A stretch of 64,000 bases of DNA, taken from assembly GCA_020636215.1 (NCBI GenBank), contig JACJYG010000007.1:496001-560000 (forward strand), in the 5' to 3' direction. The notes beneath the pieces are model-generated. The model was not told the DNA's origin. It saw nothing but the letters and a program-made list of their open reading frames with translations, and searched no databases. Shown one piece after another: positions 58,803 through 64,000 of the stretch. This stretch comes from Lewinellaceae bacterium (lineage in GTDB: Bacteria > Bacteroidota > Bacteroidia > Chitinophagales > Saprospiraceae). The position numbers were made by a program, and so were the translations under genes. Within the stretch, counting starts at the first letter, position 1. Each line of letters starts with the position of its first letter.

Positions 58803-59564
58803 ATGGACTTTACCCTGGCAACGTATGAAAAATTACTGGCCGCCCTGGAGAAAAATGGATACACTTTCCAGCCCTTTGAGGAATTTGTAAGTAACAAGAA
58901 TGCCGGAAAAGCTGTAGTTCTTCGCCATGACGTCGACCGAATTCCCGGAAACGCCCTGAAAATGGCGAGAATAGAGCATGGCAGGGGGATCAAAGCTTCT
59001 TATTATTTCCGGGTAGTGCCGCATGTTTGGAATGAAGAGATAATCAAGAAAATTGTTGCGCTGGGGCACGAGGTCGCTTACCACTATGAAGACCTGGCCA
59101 TCAGCAGGGGAGACCGGGAAAAGGCCATCGAACATTTCGGGGAACAACTCAAACGATTCCGGCAGTTCTATCCATCCAAAACTATATGCATGCACGGAAG
59201 CCCTATGGCCAAATGGGATAATCGCCAACTTTGGGAGCATTACAATTACCAGGATTACGGCATCATCGCCGAGCCATACTTCGATATTGATTATTCCAGG
59301 GTGTTTTACATCACCGATACAGGAAGAGCATGGAATAACAGTAGCATAAGCGTCCGGGATAAGGTGGAATCCGGATTCGATATTCCAATTGACAGCACCT
59401 TTCACCTGATACAATTGCTGGAGCACAAACAATTGCCCGATCAGATTATGATCAATACCCATCCACACCGCTGGTTTGCCCCGGGGGCCTATTGGTACAG
59501 AGAACTGATCCTCCAGAATTTAAAAAATGTTGTTAAGTCTGTTCTGGTTAAAGCTAAAGGGTAA
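58803..59564 (+). CDS. polysaccharide deacetylase-like protein
   Basis: A 253-residue NodB-fold protein, start at the ATG giving MDFTLATYEKLLAALEKNGY, after ten non-conserved in-frame codons. VVLRHDVDRIPGNALKMARIEHGRGIKASYYFRV is the motif-1 region (HDVD, metal-binding Asp), and LGHEVAYHYEDLAI keeps one or two of the metal histidines. CMHGSPMAKWDNR and NTHPHRW complete it. The set is reduced compared with classical CE4 enzymes. Translationally coupled with the next deacetylase. Confidence 0.75.
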   Translation: MDFTLATYEKLLAALEKNGYTFQPFEEFVSNKNAGKAVVLRHDVDRIPGNALKMARIEHGRGIKASYYFRVVPHVWNEEIIKKIVALGHEVAYHYEDLAISRGDREKAIEHFGEQLKRFRQFYPSKTICMHGSPMAKWDNRQLWEHYNYQDYGIIAEPYFDIDYSRVFYITDTGRAWNNSSISVRDKVESGFDIPIDSTFHLIQLLEHKQLPDQIMINTHPHRWFAPGAYWYRELILQNLKNVVKSVLVKAKG

Positions 59565-60490
59565 TGGCCAAATACGCACTATGGACCAACGACGTAGAAA
59601 CGACTTCGATCTGGTTCAATACACTGAGAGACGAAACAGGATTCAAAGTCTGGAAAGAGGGAATGCCCGTACTGTTGGATATTTACCAGAAGTACGGCAT
59701 TAAATCCACCTTCTTCTTCACGGGCTACATTGCCCGGCTGTACCCCGATATCGTCCGGATGATCCAATGCTATGGGCATGAAGTAGGCAGCCACAGTTAT
59801 TCTCATAAAAAGGAGGACGGCCTGGACGTTTTACCGTATAAGGCGCAACTTCATCAACTTCAAACGTCCAAGAAGATCCTGGAAGATATCAGTGGCGAGG
59901 AAGTTATCTCTTTTCGCTCCCCGGCCCTGCGGCTGAGTAAAGATTCGGCACGCGCCCTCATCGAAAGCGGTTACCGGATTGATAGCTCGGTCGCTTCTCA
60001 GCGATTTGACATGTTTCTGTCTTTCGGAGGAATTAAAAAACTGAACTGGCTGACGGCGCCCCGCCTCCCATACCGGGTGGATGAGAACAATATTTTTAAA
60101 AAGGGCAGTAGCCCGCTCGTGGAGGTTCCCCTGTCTGCTACCCTTTTCCCTTATGTAAGCACCACAATGAGGGTATTTCCGTTAATCACCAACATCCAGC
60201 GCCAACTGTTGCACACGGAAACTTCCTGGAACGAAAAACCCATCGTTTTTGATATTCATCCGAATGAGTTCATCGACGAATCTAACGAGGAGCGAACGAT
60301 CGAACGGCGCAGTAGGAACCCGGTATCTTATTTTTTACAGGATGTTATTCGTTCCAAACTGAAAGTAAAAAACCTGGGCCCTGCGGCAGCCCCTCTCTAT
60401 GAGCGGGAAATATCCTATTATGCTCAACGGGCTTACACCTTTCTGACTTTAAAGGATTATTGCAAACAAAAAGGGCTGTTAGCCGACTGA
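59564..60490 (+). CDS. polysaccharide deacetylase (CE4 family)
   Basis: A 308-residue NodB-fold protein. YALWTNDVETTSIW contains the motif-1 Asp (NDVE), IKSTFFFTGYIARLYPDIV precedes the canonical HxxxH in GHEVGSHSYSHKKE, then SFRSPALRLSKDSARALIESGYRIDSSVAS. DIHPNEF is the last motif. The start overlaps the previous stop by one base, so this is the second of a coupled deacetylase pair. Confidence 0.88.
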   Translation: MAKYALWTNDVETTSIWFNTLRDETGFKVWKEGMPVLLDIYQKYGIKSTFFFTGYIARLYPDIVRMIQCYGHEVGSHSYSHKKEDGLDVLPYKAQLHQLQTSKKILEDISGEEVISFRSPALRLSKDSARALIESGYRIDSSVASQRFDMFLSFGGIKKLNWLTAPRLPYRVDENNIFKKGSSPLVEVPLSATLFPYVSTTMRVFPLITNIQRQLLHTETSWNEKPIVFDIHPNEFIDESNEERTIERRSRNPVSYFLQDVIRSKLKVKNLGPAAAPLYEREISYYAQRAYTFLTLKDYCKQKGLLAD

Positions 60491-60505
60491 ACCTAGAGTA
60501 CTGCT

Positions 60506-61345
60506 ATGCGCATTTTCATCATTACGATGGACGACCCGGTCCAGACGCATCAATTCATCAAATACATCCTGGACCGAAAGAAAGGGCAGGTTGTCGGCCT
60601 GGCTGTCGCGGAGGGTGACCGGCTACGCATCGGCAAGAGCCGGTCCAAAGTGGCCTACGTGTTTTCGTTGCTTTTGATCATGGGGATACGGTATTTCCTG
60701 ATCAATTCTGCGCAAACCATCTGGTTCAAAATAAAAAAGAAAGCGCATGCCCTGGGGCTGGCCGGCAATCCGTCTATCGTCCATTACGCCGAACAGTTGG
60801 GTATTCCTACCTGGCGTATCCAAACGCCCAACAGCAAGCGATTTCAGGACGAACTCCGGAAAATGAACATCGACGTCATCATCAATCAGAGTCAAAGTAT
60901 TATCAAGAAGGGCTTACTGGACATCCCCCGGATCGGGGTTATCAATCGCCACAATGCACTATTGCCCAAAAACCGGGGGCGGCTCACGCCATTCTGGGTT
61001 TTGTACAAAGAAGAAAAAGAAACAGGGGTTTCCATTCATTTCGTTACCGAAGGCATTGACGCCGGAGATATCATCATCCAGAAAAAAATTGCCGTTTCTC
61101 CAAAAGAAACCTTTAATTCTTTGGTGCGTAAAAATTATCAGGTTGCGCCAATAGCCATTATCGAAGCTTTGGATAAACTGGAGCAAGAGAATATGGATTT
61201 TCTTCCAAATACGGACGAGGAAGCCACTTATAACACTGTTCCTACCTTTAAGCAAGCTTTGCGTTTCCGGATGAAAATGATGAAGAGGGCTTTTGGAGGA
61301 GGGGCGCCAAAAAACTATTTGCAACAATCCACTTCTAAGCAATAA
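60506..61345 (+). CDS. formyltransferase family protein
   Basis: A 279-residue protein of the methionyl-tRNA/sugar formyltransferase fold. The catalytic Asn-x-His appears in INRHNALLPKNRGRLTPFWVLYKEE, and the Asp in TEGIDAGDIIIQKKI. In EPS loci, relatives transfer a formyl group from 10-formyl-tetrahydrofolate to an amino sugar, in line with the aminotransferase in this locus. The N-terminal ~100 residues have a hydrophobic helix (VFSLLLIMGIRYFLIN), suggesting membrane association. Confidence 0.8.
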   Translation: MRIFIITMDDPVQTHQFIKYILDRKKGQVVGLAVAEGDRLRIGKSRSKVAYVFSLLLIMGIRYFLINSAQTIWFKIKKKAHALGLAGNPSIVHYAEQLGIPTWRIQTPNSKRFQDELRKMNIDVIINQSQSIIKKGLLDIPRIGVINRHNALLPKNRGRLTPFWVLYKEEKETGVSIHFVTEGIDAGDIIIQKKIAVSPKETFNSLVRKNYQVAPIAIIEALDKLEQENMDFLPNTDEEATYNTVPTFKQALRFRMKMMKRAFGGGAPKNYLQQSTSKQ

Positions 61346-61352
61346 AAAGTTC

Positions 61353-62159
61353 ATGAAACAGACACCTGAAACAATGCCTTATGAGGATTCTGATATCGGT
61401 ACCGCCCTAAAGCACACCAGTATCGAACCTCCTAAAGTTTCCATCAGCAAACTTTCCATCATTATTCCTGCCTATAACGAGGAAAACACGATCTATGCTA
61501 TTCTGGACAAAGTGGTTTCGGTGAAGCTAATCCAGAATATCGAAAAAGAGATCGTCATTGTTAATGACTGCTCGCGGGACAAGACGGAAGAGCGGATTAA
61601 GCAGTACATGCTCGATCATCCGGAACTGGACATCAAATATTTCCGCCACGAGGTCAACAAAGGTAAAGGCGCCGCCCTGCATACCGGTATCGCCCAAGCC
61701 AAAGGGGAATACCTCATCATTCAGGATGCCGACCTCGAGTACGACCCGGATGAGTACAACCTTCTGCTCAAACCAATACTCAAAGGAATGGCCGACGTGG
61801 TGTACGGATCGCGCTTTATGGGGGGGGAACCCCACCGGGTGTTGTTCTTTTGGCACACGATCGGTAATAAGTTTCTCACTTTCCTCTCCAACATGTTCAC
61901 CAACCTGAACCTGACGGATATGGAAACCTGCTATAAGCTTTTTAATACCAAAATGGTCCAATCCCTTAAGTTGGAAGAAAAACGCTTTGGCTTTGAACCG
62001 GAAGTAACCGCCAAGATATCTAAAGTACCGAAGGCTCGTATTTATGAAGTAGGCATATCCTATTACGGCCGAACCTACGAAGAAGGTAAAAAGATCGGGT
62101 GGCGTGATGGCTTTCGGGCTATTTACTGTATCCTTAAATACGGATTATTCCGCCGATAA
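61353..62159 (+). CDS. GT2-family glycosyltransferase, DPM1-like
   Basis: A 268-residue GT-A enzyme from the ATG giving MKQTPETMPYEDSD. Motifs: LSIIIPAYNEENTIYAILDKV, IVIVNDCSRDKTEERI, NKGKGAALHTGIAQAKGEYLIIQDADLEYDPDEY (DXD-type), DVVYGSRFMGG and TDMETCYKLFN. This is the dolichol-phosphate-mannose-synthase-like group, which loads a sugar on a polyprenyl phosphate. The product could feed the membrane transferase at 37244. No C-terminal membrane helices. Confidence 0.9.
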   Translation: MKQTPETMPYEDSDIGTALKHTSIEPPKVSISKLSIIIPAYNEENTIYAILDKVVSVKLIQNIEKEIVIVNDCSRDKTEERIKQYMLDHPELDIKYFRHEVNKGKGAALHTGIAQAKGEYLIIQDADLEYDPDEYNLLLKPILKGMADVVYGSRFMGGEPHRVLFFWHTIGNKFLTFLSNMFTNLNLTDMETCYKLFNTKMVQSLKLEEKRFGFEPEVTAKISKVPKARIYEVGISYYGRTYEEGKKIGWRDGFRAIYCILKYGLFRR

Positions 62160-62208
62160 AAGCTTATTTCCAATTTTTTAATTTCTTGAACACTCTAAAT
62201 TCCTGTAT

Positions 62209-63207
62209 ATGAAAAAGTTTATTGTTACCGGGGTCGCAGGGTTTCTGGGCTCCAACTTGTTGAAAAAATTATTGAAGGAAGGGCATTCTGTTGTTGGGAT
62301 TGACAACTTGTCAATGGGAAGCCTTGAAAACATCCAGCCCTATTTGGAGCATCCGGATTTTACCTTTTTGCAAAAGGATATCGTTGATTGGGAAACCTTC
62401 GAGACACTGGGGGGAAGCCACGATGTTCTGATTCATTTGGCCGCCTTCAAAATACCGCGCTATGGCAAGGCTCTGGACACCTTGCAGATCAATATCAAAG
62501 GGGGTGAAAATGTTCTGGAATTCGCCCGATTACACGGTATTAAATGCGTGCTGGCCTCAACTTCCGACGTGTACGGAATGAGTCCGGACCTTCCTTTCCG
62601 GGAAGACGGAGATTGCCTGGTTGGATCTTCTAAAGTTTCCAGATGGGCCTATGCGGTTTCTAAATTATACGATGAACACCTGGCGCTGGCCTATATGGAG
62701 GCTTATGGCTTTCCGGTAGTACTGTTGCGTTTCTTCGGTTCTTACGGCCCCAACCAGCACATGTCCTGGTGGGGTGGCCCCCAGTCCGTATTTATCGAAA
62801 AAATATACAAAGATGAAGTGATCCCTATCCACGGAGATGGGATGCAGACCCGCACCTTTACTTTTGTAGAGGACACCGTTCAGGGGATATACCTGTCCGC
62901 TATTAAGGAGGAAGCCAATGGGGAGATTTTGAACATCGGAGCCGGCGGCGACCAGGAAATTACCATTCTGGACCTTGCCCGTCTTTTGAAACGCATTTCG
63001 GGAACGCCGGGGGAACTGAAGTATGAACTGATCCCCTACGATCAAATATCCAAAGGGCGTAAATACCAGGACGTTCTCCGGCGGGTGCCGGATACCTCCA
63101 AGGCAGAAAAATTACTTGGCTTCAAAGCCAAGGTTGGGGTAGAAGAAGGAATGAAAATTGCAATGGAATGGCAACTTAAAATGTACGAAAAAAATCTTGC
63201 CAAATGA
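62209..63207 (+). CDS. NAD-dependent nucleotide-sugar epimerase/dehydratase
   Basis: A 332-residue extended SDR. NAD-binding GVAGFLGSN at the start, IDNLSMGSLENI typical of the UDP-glucose 4-epimerase group, LIHLAAFKIPRYGKA, STSDVYGMSP and YAVSK (YxxxK). LRFFGSYGPNQHMSWWGGPQSVFI and RTFTFVEDTVQGIYLS follow. The UDP-sugar 4-epimerase or UDP-glucuronate decarboxylase group fits; substrate not decided. Confidence 0.88.
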   Translation: MKKFIVTGVAGFLGSNLLKKLLKEGHSVVGIDNLSMGSLENIQPYLEHPDFTFLQKDIVDWETFETLGGSHDVLIHLAAFKIPRYGKALDTLQINIKGGENVLEFARLHGIKCVLASTSDVYGMSPDLPFREDGDCLVGSSKVSRWAYAVSKLYDEHLALAYMEAYGFPVVLLRFFGSYGPNQHMSWWGGPQSVFIEKIYKDEVIPIHGDGMQTRTFTFVEDTVQGIYLSAIKEEANGEILNIGAGGDQEITILDLARLLKRISGTPGELKYELIPYDQISKGRKYQDVLRRVPDTSKAEKLLGFKAKVGVEEGMKIAMEWQLKMYEKNLAK

Positions 63208-64000
63208 AGATTGGAATAATCGGCGGCGGTTTTATGGGCCTGGCTCTAGCCCAGAAACTGGCCGCTCCCAACCGGCACATTAAAGTATTCGAAGGGCAAG
63301 CTCAAATGGGCGGGTTGGCCACCTACCATGATTATCATTCCTTCATTTGGGACCGTTTCTACCACGTCATCCTTCCAGGAGATACTTTTCTGTTAGATTT
63401 CATAAAAGATATCGGGCTGGAAGGCCAGCTTGCCTGGAAAAAAACCTACACCGGCGTTTACGTGGATAAGGCTTTCTATTCGGTCAGTAACAACAAGGAG
63501 TTTTTACTATTCCCTCCCCTCAACCTGATTCAAAAGTTCCGCCTGGCGGTCACTATTCTTTATGCTTCTCGTATACGCGACTGGAAGCGGATGGAAAAGT
63601 TAACCGTAGAAGAATGGCTGATTAAGGTGGGGGGGCGAAAGACCTACGAGAAGTTTTGGAAACCGCTCTTGCTAGCCAAACTAGGGCAGGCCTACCGGAG
63701 AGTATCCGCCGTGTTCATCTGGACCTATATCAGGCGCCTGTTTGAAGCGCGCAACTCCTCGGCCAATCAGGAACAAATGGGCTATATAAAGGGGGGCTAC
63801 AAGACTGTTTTTGACCGATTGGCGGAGATATTCCCGGAGCAAGGGGTGGATTTGCGCTTATCCACAGCGGTGGAGCATATCCGTCCGGATAAGGATGGCG
63901 GCATTATTATCGAGTACGACGGCCAGGAAGAACACTTTGATAAAGTCATTTTTACGGCGCCGGTCAATGTTTTGGAAAAAACAGTAGATCCTGCTCTGGC
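63204..64000 (+). CDS. FAD-dependent oxidoreductase (protoporphyrinogen oxidase-like), partial
   Basis: The start is present and the end lies beyond the window; 265 codons are visible. FAD-binding IGIIGGGFMGLALAQKLA, then VFEGQAQMGGLATYHD with the GG motif of amine-oxidase/UDP-galactopyranose-mutase relatives, and MGYIKGGYKTVFDRLAEIFPEQGVDLRLSTAV. Such proteins are common in EPS loci, where they desaturate or isomerise sugar or lipid intermediates, but are poorly characterised. The start overlaps the previous stop by four bases. Confidence 0.85.
   Translation, partial: MKIGIIGGGFMGLALAQKLAAPNRHIKVFEGQAQMGGLATYHDYHSFIWDRFYHVILPGDTFLLDFIKDIGLEGQLAWKKTYTGVYVDKAFYSVSNNKEFLLFPPLNLIQKFRLAVTILYASRIRDWKRMEKLTVEEWLIKVGGRKTYEKFWKPLLLAKLGQAYRRVSAVFIWTYIRRLFEARNSSANQEQMGYIKGGYKTVFDRLAEIFPEQGVDLRLSTAVEHIRPDKDGGIIIEYDGQEEHFDKVIFTAPVNVLEKTVDPAL

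Noticed and set aside
47048..60490. Exosortase-type (XrtA) EPS locus
   Set aside because: Deacetylases and AsnB recall such loci, but no exosortase, PEP-CTERM protein or associated markers are visible in the window.

Overview
The window reads as chromosomal DNA of a Bacteroidota bacterium, most like the Saprospiria (Lewinella/Haliscomenobacter-type gene content). The signs are a FISUMP-type lipoprotein, an effector-associated-domain (EAD11) protein, KWG and caspase modules, a UpxY-type NusG paralog heading a polysaccharide locus, RfbF followed by an NAD-dependent epimerase, and few recognisable Shine-Dalgarno sites. Taxonomy is inferred from gene content only; no rRNA or core marker gene is present.

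Region 1 (about 1-17.4 kb) is an accessory region of loosely spaced genes. It holds two copies of a small unknown ORF sharing a 165-bp near-identical block (422-646 and 2815-3155, the second frameshifted), a FISUMP lipoprotein, an HNH nuclease with a small overlapping partner, an EAD11 adaptor next to a 914-residue TPR protein with 12 tandem 46-residue repeats, a cytoplasmic beta-gamma-crystallin-like protein, a membrane-anchored caspase-fold protein with KWG and fP.G repeats, a LysM protein with a long glycine-zipper-like hydrophobic segment, and a putative zinc metalloprotease with a C-terminal Cys-rich module. Together these look like a set of biological-conflict or effector genes. Non-coding gaps carry dispersed palindromes.

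Region 2 (about 17.4-26.3 kb) looks like a replicating mobile element of phage-satellite or plasmid type. Tightly packed minus-strand genes, mostly small and unknown, include a VapE/VirE-family helicase. A 280-bp iteron field holds 11 copies of TGGTGACA in both orientations. Two divergent small regulators flank paired palindromic operators. The right end is a short block resembling the 3' end of tmRNA followed by a strong terminator, a plausible attachment site. No integrase, capsid or terminase gene is visible.

Region 3 (about 27.1 kb to the end) is one long plus-strand exopolysaccharide/capsule locus. A UpxY-like antiterminator is followed by a WlbA-like oxidoreductase, the Wza-like export lipoprotein, the Wzc-like co-polymerase/tyrosine kinase, nucleotide-sugar enzymes (RfbF, UXS-like SDR, Ugd, RfbC-like epimerase, DegT aminotransferase), a Wzy-like polymerase, a Wzx flippase and many glycosyltransferases. 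Its distal half is unusual: two ATP-grasp ligases, two asparagine-synthetase-type proteins (one without the glutaminase cysteine), three polysaccharide deacetylases, a formyltransferase, a phosphatidylserine-decarboxylase homologue and a DUF354 protein. This suggests a Wzx/Wzy glycan with amino-acid or amide decoration. The last gene (FAD-dependent oxidoreductase) runs off the end of the window.
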